Source of the DNA: Spirochaetales bacterium
GTDB taxonomy: Bacteria > Spirochaetota > Spirochaetia > Treponematales > UBA12059
Reading direction: 5' to 3'
Length of the DNA stretch: 16,771 nucleotides
Assembly (NCBI GenBank): GCA_004525355.1
Contig: SPCK01000009.1
Span: forward strand, 1-16,771
Shown here in pieces: positions 1-6,235 of this stretch (within the stretch, counting starts at the first letter, position 1; each line of letters opens with the position of its first letter). A program made the position numbers and the translations under genes. Below the pieces are notes generated by a model, which searched no databases, was not told where the DNA came from, and saw only the letters and a list, made by a program, of their open reading frames with translations.

Positions 1-893
1 CCCGGTTTGTAGTCGGCGTAGTACAGGTCGAAAGGGGCCCTGGATGGGACGTAGAAGAGCGTGGTGTATTCGATGGTGCCTTCCGCCTTCGTATGCATCC
101 ACAGGAGGGGTTCGTCCTCTGAATCGGTGATGTTCTTGAAGAACTCGATATAATCCTCGTTCTTGAGCTCGGACTTGGGGCGGCTCCACAGGGCTTGGGC
201 GCTGTTGACCTGCTCGTCCTTGGCCGACTTCTTGCCGGTCTTCTTTCCCTTGTCGTCGTACTCGTCCTCTTCGTATGCGAGACGGATGGGAAAGGCCACG
301 TGGTTGGAATACTTCTTTACCAGTTCTTCCAGGCGCCATCGGGACAGGAATTCGCGTCCGTCGTCGTTCATCGCCAGGGTAACCGTGGTGCCGTGGCCGT
401 CCCTGCTCCCTGGTTCGATGGAGTAGCTGCCTTTGCCGTCGCTGGTCCATAGCCAGCCTGAGTCCTCGCCGGCCTTGCGCGTCAGGACGCTAACCGAATC
501 GGCGACCATGTAGCTGGCGTAGAAACCGACGCCAAAGCGTCCGATAAGGTTGGAGCCCTTGCGGCTGTCTTCCGTCATGGCCTCGAGAAAGCGGCGCGTG
601 CCAGACCTGGCGATGGTTCCAAGGTTCTCGACGAGTTCGGACTCGTTCATGCCGATGCCGTTGTCTTCCAGCGACAGCGTGCCTGCCGCCTGGTCGAAGC
701 GAATGTGGATGAGCGGATCGAAGGCGATCGCCTTGTATGCGTCGTCCGACGCGGCGAGGTATCGCAGTCTGTCGATGGCATCCGATGAGTTTGATACGAG
801 TTCACGAAGAAATATTTCACGGTGCGAATAGAGCGAGTGGATGATGAGCTGGAGGAGTTGGGTTACCTCCGCTTGAAACTGGTGCGTGGACAT
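1..893 (-). CDS. htpG: Molecular chaperone HtpG (Hsp90), N-terminal part, cut by window edge
   Basis: Cytosolic ATP-dependent Hsp90 chaperone that helps fold and remodel client proteins. About 297 codons are open from an ATG at 893 to the window edge; a full HtpG is about 630 residues, so the middle and C-terminal domains lie outside. The Bergerat ATPase fold is intact: the N box around E31/N35/D38 (RELVSNSSDAID), D77 in DNGIGM (77-82), the lid and GRFGVGFYA at 118-126, and HGTT near 157-160. After about residue 200 comes the charged, lysine/aspartate-rich linker typical of the family. The start is fixed by AGGAGA on the minus strand a few bases upstream. About 117 bases of AT-rich sequence separate it from the next upstream gene on the same strand, so it probably has its own promoter, although I could not pick one convincingly. 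Identification is by recognised family motifs. Confidence 0.96.
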   Translation of the reverse strand, partial: MSTHQFQAEVTQLLQLIIHSLYSHREIFLRELVSNSSDAIDRLRYLAASDDAYKAIAFDPLIHIRFDQAAGTLSLEDNGIGMNESELVENLGTIARSGTRRFLEAMTEDSRKGSNLIGRFGVGFYASYMVADSVSVLTRKAGEDSGWLWTSDGKGSYSIEPGSRDGHGTTVTLAMNDDGREFLSRWRLEELVKKYSNHVAFPIRLAYEEDEYDDKGKKTGKKSAKDEQVNSAQALWSRPKSELKNEDYIEFFKNITDSEDEPLLWMHTKAEGTIEYTTLFYVPSRAPFDLYYADYKP

Positions 894-949
894 GCTTGTC
901 TCCTGATGGGTAATGAATAAAATAATCGGCTGATGTTAAAAAAGCCCGC

Positions 950-998
950 ATCCTGAACAGCCTCGAGCAGGATAAAAATACCCAAACCCGGCAGGGTT
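950..998 (-). terminator. Tandem hairpins downstream of the alpha/beta-hydrolase gene
   Basis: Reading the minus strand after the hydrolase stop, AACCC-tgcc-GGGTT (arms 985-989 and 994-998) is followed by a loose T-rich stretch. A second dyad, ATCCTG/CAGGAT (arms 950-955 and 968-973), is followed by GCGGGC and a run of six T. Together they can act as a weak Rho-independent terminator pair insulating htpG, which starts at 893. The stems are short, so this is inference. Confidence 0.45.
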
Positions 999-1010
999 AG
1001 GCAAGGGTTG

Positions 1011-2006
1011 TCAGCGGACAATCCCGTTTTTTGCGATAGCCGCCGCCAACTCCTGCGGGTATTCAACGTGGGGTGTATGGCCGCATCGGTCAAATTCCAT
1101 GAAAACGGTACCGGGAGGCAGGGCGGCGAGGAATAGCTGGGCGTAGCGGTATGGCAGGATGCGATCGTTCCGACCCCATGCGAGGAATACGGGAACAGTG
1201 ATTGCGTTCAGCGATCCCTCTATCGTGTCGTGCTCGAGCGCGTTCAGGGTCACTGCCTTGAGGGCGGCCTTGCCATCGGGGGTTGCCAGATATATCCCTG
1301 CATAGCGCGCGGACGCCTCGGGGAATTTGGCCGGGTCGAACAGCACGCGGTTCTGGACTCCCGCGATGTACGTATCCTCGGTAATGAAGGCCAAGGCGAT
1401 ATCCGTTATCGCGCCCGATCCGGATGCCCATACGCCGGGGATGCCCGATTCGCCGGGCCAGCCGGCCGGTGCGAGCAATACCAATCGATCGACGAGGGTT
1501 CCGTCATGGACCATGTAATCAATGACAAAATGCCCACCCAGGCTGTGGCCAGCCAGTATTATTTCTGGAGGGTCCGCGCCGGGCATGCTTGATTTGGATG
1601 ATCGTGAGACGGTTTCCACTACTGAACGGATCGCGCCGCGGAAAAATGGCAGGTCGTAGGCGGCTCCTGCGGGTTTGTCGGACGAGCCGGAACCGGGCAG
1701 ATCGATGCACCAGATGGCTGCTCCCTGATCTTCCAGGGTCAGGGCTTCTGCGAGCTGCAGAAATTCCGCCCCGCTTCCCGCCCACCCGTGGATGAAAATA
1801 TAGCGGCGGGGAGCCTCGGGGTCGCCCAGTATGAAGGCTCTGATGACAGCTCCCTCGTACACGCACAACTCGACTGGTAAAGAGTGCAGACCCAAGGCGT
1901 CTATGGTGGCTTCAGGAACCAGGGTCGGACCGCTGGCGCAGGCCATCATCATGACCGCCGTGGCCATAACAGCCCGTGTTAAAGCGGAAAGGCGTATGGT
2001 TGCCAT
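1011..2006 (-). CDS. Alpha/beta-hydrolase fold lipoprotein
   Basis: A 331-residue serine hydrolase of the alpha/beta-hydrolase superfamily; the substrate cannot be told. The N-terminus has a basic n-region, a hydrophobic stretch and a lipobox-like MMAC with the predicted lipidated cysteine at C23, so the enzyme should be anchored in a membrane facing the periplasm or outside. The oxyanion-hole motif HGWAGSG begins at residue 73. The nucleophile elbow is GHSLGGH with S155, the acid is D281 in WGRNDRILP and the base is H310 in RCGHTPH, so the triad is complete. The frame stays open for another 137 codons upstream, but that stretch lies over the metallo-beta-lactamase gene in another frame. ATG 2006, which gives a proper signal peptide, is preferred, with GGAG very close upstream. 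The start overlaps the end of the upstream gene by 28 bases, so the two are probably translated as a coupled pair. Confidence 0.85.
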   Translation of the reverse strand: MATIRLSALTRAVMATAVMMMACASGPTLVPEATIDALGLHSLPVELCVYEGAVIRAFILGDPEAPRRYIFIHGWAGSGAEFLQLAEALTLEDQGAAIWCIDLPGSGSSDKPAGAAYDLPFFRGAIRSVVETVSRSSKSSMPGADPPEIILAGHSLGGHFVIDYMVHDGTLVDRLVLLAPAGWPGESGIPGVWASGSGAITDIALAFITEDTYIAGVQNRVLFDPAKFPEASARYAGIYLATPDGKAALKAVTLNALEHDTIEGSLNAITVPVFLAWGRNDRILPYRYAQLFLAALPPGTVFMEFDRCGHTPHVEYPQELAAAIAKNGIVR

Positions 2007-2848
2007 TGCTCCACGAATCCGCGAAAGCCGAGCGTTCGTGCTTTGTCGCCCTGCGAGTCGGCGGAATCGCCGTAATGCATAAGCCGCATCTTGGACTTGA
2101 TATCGGCGGGCAGCGCGGAGAGCTCGTCGAGAGACGCGTGCACGCCGCCGGTAAACAGTTGGCAGTCGTGGAAGATCGCTTCGACGGGGTAGCGATCCAG
2201 GAGGAATTCGAGCAGGTTCGGGTCGTAGCGCGTGTCGCTGGTAAAGACTATCCTCTCGTCTATGACAACGCCATAGGTCAGGGCTGACGAACGCCATGAT
2301 GGCGCCGAGTCTGGGATGTGCTTGGTCCTGAACATCGCCAGCTTGATCGATCCGAGGCTGGCCAGGCATAGTTGGCGATCGGCGCCGGGGACGGGGACCG
2401 GTTCGATAACGTCCCAAAAATCCTCGAAGCGCAGGAGTCTGCCATTCACTCGCTCGTTATATGCCGCTCCTCCGGCGAGGGATTTGTTCCAGAGGAACCT
2501 GCGGTACAGCTCCGGCGCGATCATGGTGGTTTTTCTGTGTGCTGCGTAGCGATTGAGTAGCATGACTTCTTCAAGGCCGCCGACATGATCCGCGTGCGAG
2601 TGCGTGATCAGGTAATTATGCACATCGGTCACGGACAGGCCGAGCGCGGACAGCGCTTCGGGTGTTCGGGTTCCGCAGTCGATCAATACATGGTCATTTC
2701 CTTTTACCACGAGAAGGTTGTTCTGGTAGAATTTTTTGGTAAAGGCACTCCCCGCGCCGATGAAAGTCAGGGTCAGAACCCCATCGTTGCAGAGTTGTAT
2801 TCGAGATGCCTCGGTGACGGATATTTTTTGCTCTTGTTTCGTCTTCAT
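1979..2848 (-). CDS. Metallo-beta-lactamase fold hydrolase (RNase Z-like subgroup)
   Basis: A 289-residue cytosolic metallo-hydrolase. The signature HSHADH supplies H83, H85, D87 and H88. Further ligand candidates are H177 (TKHIPD), D205 (FTSDTRYD) and H258 (LMHYGD), so the di-zinc site looks complete. The N-terminal GAGSAF and DCGT strands resemble the RNase Z/arylsulfatase branch of the fold, but I see no clear RNase Z exosite arm, so the substrate is open: RNA, a phosphodiester or a small ester are all possible. The start at ATG 2848 has no Shine-Dalgarno sequence. A good promoter sits directly in front, with nine bases between its -10 box and the ATG, suggesting a nearly leaderless message. 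The downstream lipoprotein hydrolase overlaps its 3' end by 28 bases. Confidence 0.88.
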   Translation of the reverse strand: MKTKQEQKISVTEASRIQLCNDGVLTLTFIGAGSAFTKKFYQNNLLVVKGNDHVLIDCGTRTPEALSALGLSVTDVHNYLITHSHADHVGGLEEVMLLNRYAAHRKTTMIAPELYRRFLWNKSLAGGAAYNERVNGRLLRFEDFWDVIEPVPVPGADRQLCLASLGSIKLAMFRTKHIPDSAPSWRSSALTYGVVIDERIVFTSDTRYDPNLLEFLLDRYPVEAIFHDCQLFTGGVHASLDELSALPADIKSKMRLMHYGDSADSQGDKARTLGFRGFVEQWQPYAFPL

Positions 2849-2857
2849 ATTCGTTAA

Positions 2858-2886
2858 ACTATACTGTAGGATGCTGATTATTTCAA
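2858..2886 (-). promoter_or_regulatory. Sigma-70 type promoter for the metallo-beta-lactamase gene
   Basis: On the minus strand TTGAAA (2886-2881), a 17-base spacer, then TATAGT (2863-2858). Only nine bases separate the -10 box from the ATG at 2848, so transcription should start two to four bases before the codon. Boxes and spacing are seen in the sequence; use as a promoter is inferred. Confidence 0.7.
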
Positions 2887-2997
2887 AAATAAGGTTTTAG
2901 TAGTGCCACAGCATTTTTGGATGAGCCGCCATAGCAGCGCGTCATTTGCATAGGGGTTCCTTTATATGTCAAGCATCGCGAGCACAAGCAAAGCTAA

Positions 2998-3021
2998 TTT
3001 TAAAGGTATCCGACTTTAAAA
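2998..3021. promoter_or_regulatory. Perfect 8+8 dyad upstream of the M23 promoter
   Basis: TTTTAAAG (2998-3005), an 8-base centre, then CTTTAAAA (3014-3021). It lies about 40 bases upstream of the -35 box at 3061 and about 110 bases upstream of the divergent promoter at 2886. This is a typical place for an activator or a second operator half. No regulator gene lies nearby. Confidence 0.4.
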
Positions 3022-3060
3022 ATTGACTCAATTGCTGCAAAGACAGTGCAATATCAGCGT

Positions 3061-3090
3061 TTGACAGGTCGATAATCAATATGGTATAGT
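3061..3090 (+). promoter_or_regulatory. Strong sigma-70 type promoter for the M23/bactofilin operon
   Basis: TTGACA at 3061-3066, an 18-base spacer, TATAGT at 3085-3090. The expected start of transcription is near 3097, leaving a leader of about 65 bases before the likely TTG start codon. The -35 box matches consensus in all six positions. Confidence 0.75.
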
Positions 3091-3102
3091 TTTTTGATTA
3101 TC
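3071..3102. promoter_or_regulatory. Operator-like dyad straddling the -10 box
   Basis: GATAATCAA (3071-3079), 14 bases, TTGATTATC (3094-3102): perfect nine-base arms on either side of the -10 box at 3085-3090, with the right arm over the predicted start of transcription. This is the arrangement of a repressor operator. The dyad is seen directly; the regulator is unknown. Confidence 0.55.
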
Positions 3103-3136
3103 CTTATAGGGCTCATCCGTCCATTTCTGCATGGGC

Positions 3137-3158
3137 AGCCCGCCAAGCGGGTTGGAGG
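3137..3158 (+). promoter_or_regulatory. Hairpin next to Shine-Dalgarno GGAGG, deciding a TTG start
   Basis: AGCCCGC (3137-3143), a 3-base loop, GCGGGTT (3147-3153; one G-U pair), then GGAGG at 3154-3158. The GGAGG is five bases before a TTG codon at 3164. The hairpin touches the ribosome-binding site, so it could keep it accessible or modulate it. Confidence 0.5.
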
Positions 3159-3163
3159 CAGGC

Positions 3164-4201
3164 TTGTCTACGCTACGACGATACAAGGAAATTGAAAAAT
3201 CGTTCGCAAAGCGTATTGCATGCGCGTTCAGTAACGTGTTTTCAGTCATAGGCCGCTTTCTTGCGCGTCTGGTTCACGCCGGTAGCCAGAAGCTTACCAT
3301 TATGTTCGTTCCCCATACCGAGCGACGCATTTTCAATCTACAGATAAGTTTCTTCGGGCTTGCCCTCGTGGTCCTCGTATTGGCCGGCGGTATCGGCGCC
3401 CTGGGTTTCGCGGCAGTGGATTATTCGGATGCCATGGGAAAGCTGGTCGGCAAGTCGGATACCCTGCAGGAGACGCAATCCCAGCTGGACGCGATGCGCG
3501 ATAACACCAGCCGACTGGTCAGCGCGGCCCGATCCTTCCAGATAGCCCTCGATGCAACGTTAGCCAAGATCGGCGCGAAGCCAGCCTCGAACAGCGATGC
3601 GAGCCGCGACGGCGACCTAGCCTCATTCTTCGAGCTGTCGGATATTGGTTCAGGTAGTTTGCGCGAAGCCGCCGAGATCGAACAGGTAACGAACTACCTC
3701 GAACGCAGCGTCAATCCTATCCAGGAATTGGGCGACATCATCGCTGCCCAGGGCGCAACGCTTACCGAGATTCCCAACCTGTGGCCCATCAAGGGCGGCA
3801 TCGGTCATATCTCCATGTATTACGGCCAGAACGAGAACCCAATCTACGGTTCGTGGTATATGCATAAAGGTATCGATATCTCCACGTTCCGCTCGGGCGA
3901 CCCCATTCTGGCCACCGCAGACGGTAAGGTCGTCACGGTAGCGTATGACATCGGCCTCGGCAATTACGTGATTTTGGAGCACAAGTATGGCTTTTTGACC
4001 CGTTACGCCCACATGAAGGCTGCCAAGGTTCAAAAAGGCCAGATGGTACGTCAGGGGCAAACGATAGGATATATCGGCAATACCGGCCTATCCACGGGAC
4101 CGCACCTGCATTACGAGATCCATCTCGGCACCGAGACCATCGATCCGCTCCAGTACATCAAGAATCGCTCGAGAGCCTCGATACTGACCCTGTCGCCGTA
4201 G
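3164..4201 (+). CDS. Membrane-anchored M23 peptidase (LytM/peptidoglycan endopeptidase)
   Basis: A zinc endopeptidase that should cut peptide cross-bridges in peptidoglycan, acting in the periplasm and tethered to the inner membrane. Numbering from the upstream ATG at 3131 (356 residues): a basic N-terminal cytoplasmic part, one transmembrane helix at about 73-97, a helical stretch at 98-210 that may form a coiled coil, then the M23 domain at about 225-345. Zinc ligands are H245 and D249 (HKGID) and H327 (HLHYE); H294 in RYAHM is the second catalytic histidine, so it looks active. TTG at 3164 (345 residues) is preferred because GGAGG lies five bases before it, while ATG 3131 has no ribosome-binding site. 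Downstream is bactofilin; M23 peptidase/bactofilin pairs shape cells in other bacteria (for example Helicobacter Csd1/CcmA), so a role in cell form is likely. Confidence 0.9.
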   Translation: MSTLRRYKEIEKSFAKRIACAFSNVFSVIGRFLARLVHAGSQKLTIMFVPHTERRIFNLQISFFGLALVVLVLAGGIGALGFAAVDYSDAMGKLVGKSDTLQETQSQLDAMRDNTSRLVSAARSFQIALDATLAKIGAKPASNSDASRDGDLASFFELSDIGSGSLREAAEIEQVTNYLERSVNPIQELGDIIAAQGATLTEIPNLWPIKGGIGHISMYYGQNENPIYGSWYMHKGIDISTFRSGDPILATADGKVVTVAYDIGLGNYVILEHKYGFLTRYAHMKAAKVQKGQMVRQGQTIGYIGNTGLSTGPHLHYEIHLGTETIDPLQYIKNRSRASILTLSP

Positions 4202-4203
4202 CG

Positions 4204-4232
4204 TTGACGCGCCAGCCGGACCCGGGTAGTAT
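4204..4232 (+). promoter_or_regulatory. Promoter in the 38-base gap, predicted leaderless start for bactofilin
   Basis: TTGACG at 4204-4209, a 17-base spacer, TAGTAT at 4227-4232. It begins two bases after the M23 stop codon and ends seven bases before the bactofilin ATG at 4240, so the first transcribed base would be at or next to the A of ATG. No Shine-Dalgarno sequence is present. Confidence 0.55.
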
Positions 4233-4239
4233 CCAGTAA

Positions 4240-4719
4240 ATGGCCGCTCCAAAAGACTTGCTTGTAAACACTCTCCTCGGTCCGGACAGCTCGTTCAGGG
4301 GAGACCTCGTAGCAGACGGTTTCGTCCGGATCGACGGAGAGCTTCGCGGATCGCTTAGAACGACCGGAAAAGTCGTTATCAGCTCGTCCGCCCGGTGTCA
4401 GGCTTCTCTCACCGCCAGGTCCGCAGTCATAGGCGGCGTCATCGAAGGTGACGTGTGCGTGACCGAGAGGCTGTCGATCCTTGACGGCGGTGTCATAATA
4501 GGCAACGTATTCGCCCCTAGGTTGGACGCGAAAACCGACGTGGTCATTCATGGCGATATCGAAGTATCGGGCACCGTTGAAGGTGCCGAGGAAGCGATGC
4601 TGGCCTTCATGAAGCGGCATGAGAGCGGATTGCTGCCGATCGGATTTGAGCGAAAGTCCAAGCGGGAATCCTCCTATCCGGATAATTCCGGAAAGGCGAC
4701 GTCGTCGTGGCGAAAATAG
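4240..4719 (+). CDS. Bactofilin (DUF583 cytoskeletal protein)
   Basis: A 159-residue bactofilin, which polymerises without nucleotide into filaments lying on the inner membrane and positions peptidoglycan enzymes. Residues about 12-115 show the short hydrophobic/glycine periodicity of a right-handed beta-helix (runs such as GDLVADGFVRIDG and GGVIEGDVCVTERLSILDGG). The N-terminal segment MAAPKDLLVNTLLGP is a possible membrane or partner-binding tail, and the C-terminal tail is basic and probably disordered. The preceding gene is an M23 peptidase and the two probably act together. In Leptospira a bactofilin affects helical cell pitch. The gene ends 13 bases inside the next one. There is no ribosome-binding site; a promoter sits immediately upstream, so it may be made both from the operon message and from a leaderless one. 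Confidence 0.93.
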   Translation: MAAPKDLLVNTLLGPDSSFRGDLVADGFVRIDGELRGSLRTTGKVVISSSARCQASLTARSAVIGGVIEGDVCVTERLSILDGGVIIGNVFAPRLDAKTDVVIHGDIEVSGTVEGAEEAMLAFMKRHESGLLPIGFERKSKRESSYPDNSGKATSSWRK

Positions 4720-5198
4720 ACGGACCCGATCCCCTCGTGACGGGGCTGGTACCCGGCCTGTCCGGACGGAAGCCCGAGAAGAAGAAGGAAACGGCAAAGG
4801 CCGGTTTTTTCAGCTCGCTCCTGAAGCAGGCCGAACGGGCCGACAGTACCCCGGCCGCCGAAGGAGAACCCTTCGTCGAAGCCGAGGTAGCGGAGTTGCT
4901 CGATGCGGTGCACAGTTCGGGCGACGACCTCAAGCACGATGCCAATATGGAGAACATAAAGGCGTACAAGAGGGCCGTCCGGAACTTCATCCATTACGTT
5001 GTAGAACGGGCATACGTGGTCGAGGAGCGCGTGTCCGGAAGAAATGTCCTCAAGCGCAAGAAGTTTACCAGTATCGCGGTAATAGACGAGAAGCTCGAGC
5101 GCCTGGCCGCCGATGTACTTTCCTCGCAGAAAGATCGGTTGGATATACTCAGACGCCTCGATGAGATACACGGCCTTCTGGTGGACCTGCTCCGCTGA
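4707..5198 (+). CDS. YaaR-family protein (DUF327)
   Basis: A 163-residue mainly helical protein resembling Bacillus YaaR (DUF327), whose biochemical role is not known. The start is GTG 4707, overlapping the bactofilin end by 13 bases; a weak purine run GGAAAGG lies ten bases upstream, so translation is probably coupled to bactofilin. The first ~50 residues are lysine- and glycine-rich and low in complexity. The conserved helical part begins near residue 55 and includes the stretch YKRAVRNFIHYVVERAY and a charged C-terminal helix that ends in LLVDLLR. In Bacillus yaaR lies close to yaaT (ricT); here the RicT-like gene follows after 27 bases, which supports the assignment. Here the pair is linked to cell-shape genes instead of the tmk and holB genes found in Firmicutes. 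Confidence 0.8.
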   Translation: MAKIDGPDPLVTGLVPGLSGRKPEKKKETAKAGFFSSLLKQAERADSTPAAEGEPFVEAEVAELLDAVHSSGDDLKHDANMENIKAYKRAVRNFIHYVVERAYVVEERVSGRNVLKRKKFTSIAVIDEKLERLAADVLSSQKDRLDILRRLDEIHGLLVDLLR

Positions 5199-5225
5199 GG
5201 ACCCGGATCTTGAGGAGAACCAATA

Positions 5226-6155
5226 ATGGATGACAACGCATATACGGACATGTCCGATGAAGAATTGCAGCACCTTGAGGATGATCAGCTCGATGTCGGG
5301 GACGATGAATCCGCCGGCAATGACCTTCCCGAGGTCCTGTACCGCCTGAAGGTAGAGCCATATAACGAGACGTACTACGCATCGTTTGACGCTCCCTTGG
5401 AGGCGGGAACCCGAGTAATCGCTCAGACGCGCTACGGCAAGGATCTCTGCATTGTCTTGGGAGCAGTGGGTAGTCCCGGATTCGTTCGGGCTGAGGATAT
5501 CCTCAAGATCGAACGAATGGCCGTCCAGGCAGATCTGGAGCGCCGGATTGTCGATGAAGAGAAGGAGCGGAAGGCTTTCCAGCTGTGCCATGAAAAAATA
5601 CGATCGCACGGTTTGCCCATGAAGCTGGTGTTTGCCCATTACTTGCTTGATGACTCAAAAGTGCTGTTCTTTTTCACGGCCGATTCACGCGTGGACTTCC
5701 GCGACCTGGTCAAGGATCTGGTGGCCATCTTCAAGATGCGTATCGAGCTCAGGCAGATCGGCGTTCGGGACGAGGCTCGGGTTGTAGGCGGGTGTGGTGT
5801 TTGCGGCCGAGTGCTGTGCTGCCATGGCGTGACGGACAAGCTGGTACCTGTTTCAATCAAGATGGCCAAGGATCAGAACCTGTCCCTGAATTCCCTCAAG
5901 ATTTCCGGTCCTTGCGGAAGGCTACTCTGCTGCCTGGCCTATGAATTCGGGTTTTATCGCGAAGCGAGACGCGGCATGCCGAACGAGGGTACCAGAATCC
6001 ATTATGACGGGACTATCCTTCGCGTCATGGAAGTCAACGTGCCGGCCGGCCGCCTTAAGCTTTCCGGGGAGGACGGCCGCTATCTGGAGGTCAAGGCAGA
6101 ACGGTTCTCGATGCAAGAAGGCCACTGGATACTGTTGGAAGAGGATGAGCAGTAA
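5226..6155 (+). CDS. PSP1-domain protein, RicT/YaaT-like
   Basis: A 309-residue cytosolic protein of the PSP1 family. In Bacillus the homologue RicT (YaaT) forms, with RicA and RicF, an Fe-S-containing complex that steers RNase Y. The N-terminal ~35 residues are acidic and probably disordered; the PSP1 domain spans about 36-290. The cysteines are C190, C193, C198, C199 (CGVCGRVLCC) and C230, C235, C236 (CGRLLCC), the cluster expected of a metal or Fe-S ligand set; the spacing of C193, C198, C199, C230 and C235 fits what I remember for Bacillus RicT. A good Shine-Dalgarno sequence GAGGAG (5212-5217) sits eight bases before the ATG. It is the last gene of the operon and is followed by a strong terminator. 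No RicA or RicF gene lies in the window. Confidence 0.88.
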   Translation: MDDNAYTDMSDEELQHLEDDQLDVGDDESAGNDLPEVLYRLKVEPYNETYYASFDAPLEAGTRVIAQTRYGKDLCIVLGAVGSPGFVRAEDILKIERMAVQADLERRIVDEEKERKAFQLCHEKIRSHGLPMKLVFAHYLLDDSKVLFFFTADSRVDFRDLVKDLVAIFKMRIELRQIGVRDEARVVGGCGVCGRVLCCHGVTDKLVPVSIKMAKDQNLSLNSLKISGPCGRLLCCLAYEFGFYREARRGMPNEGTRIHYDGTILRVMEVNVPAGRLKLSGEDGRYLEVKAERFSMQEGHWILLEEDEQ

Positions 6156-6184
6156 TAGTTCTTTTGACATCGGGGAAAAAGAAT

Positions 6185-6216
6185 GCCGCCGCAATCTGCG
6201 ACGGCTTTCTTTTTTT
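6185..6216. terminator. Bidirectional Rho-independent terminator
   Basis: Stem GCCGCCGCA (6185-6193) with TGCGACGGC (6197-6205), one C/A mismatch and a 3-base loop, followed on the plus strand by TTTCTTTTTTT. On the minus strand the stem is followed by ATTCTTTTTCCCC. It lies between the convergent RicT-like and immunophilin genes, so it can stop transcription from both sides. Confidence 0.85.
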
Positions 6217-6235
6217 CTATCCCCGGGGATCCAGG

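Noticed and set aside
2007..2417. 137-codon N-terminal extension of the alpha/beta-hydrolase
   Set aside because: Overlaps the metallo-beta-lactamase gene in another frame; the signal peptide and lipobox fit the start at 2006.
3023..3054. Extra promoter TTGACT ... CAATAT before the M23 gene
   Set aside because: The spacing is 20 bases and the -10 is poor; the TTGACA/TATAGT pair downstream is much better.
4111..4797. 228-codon minus-strand frame opposite bactofilin
   Set aside because: Antisense to bactofilin and the M23 end; no motif and no start signal.
4674..5639. Long minus-strand open frame (321 codons) opposite the YaaR- and RicT-like genes
   Set aside because: It spans two well-supported plus-strand genes, shows no family motif and has no ribosome-binding site; it is a codon-bias shadow.
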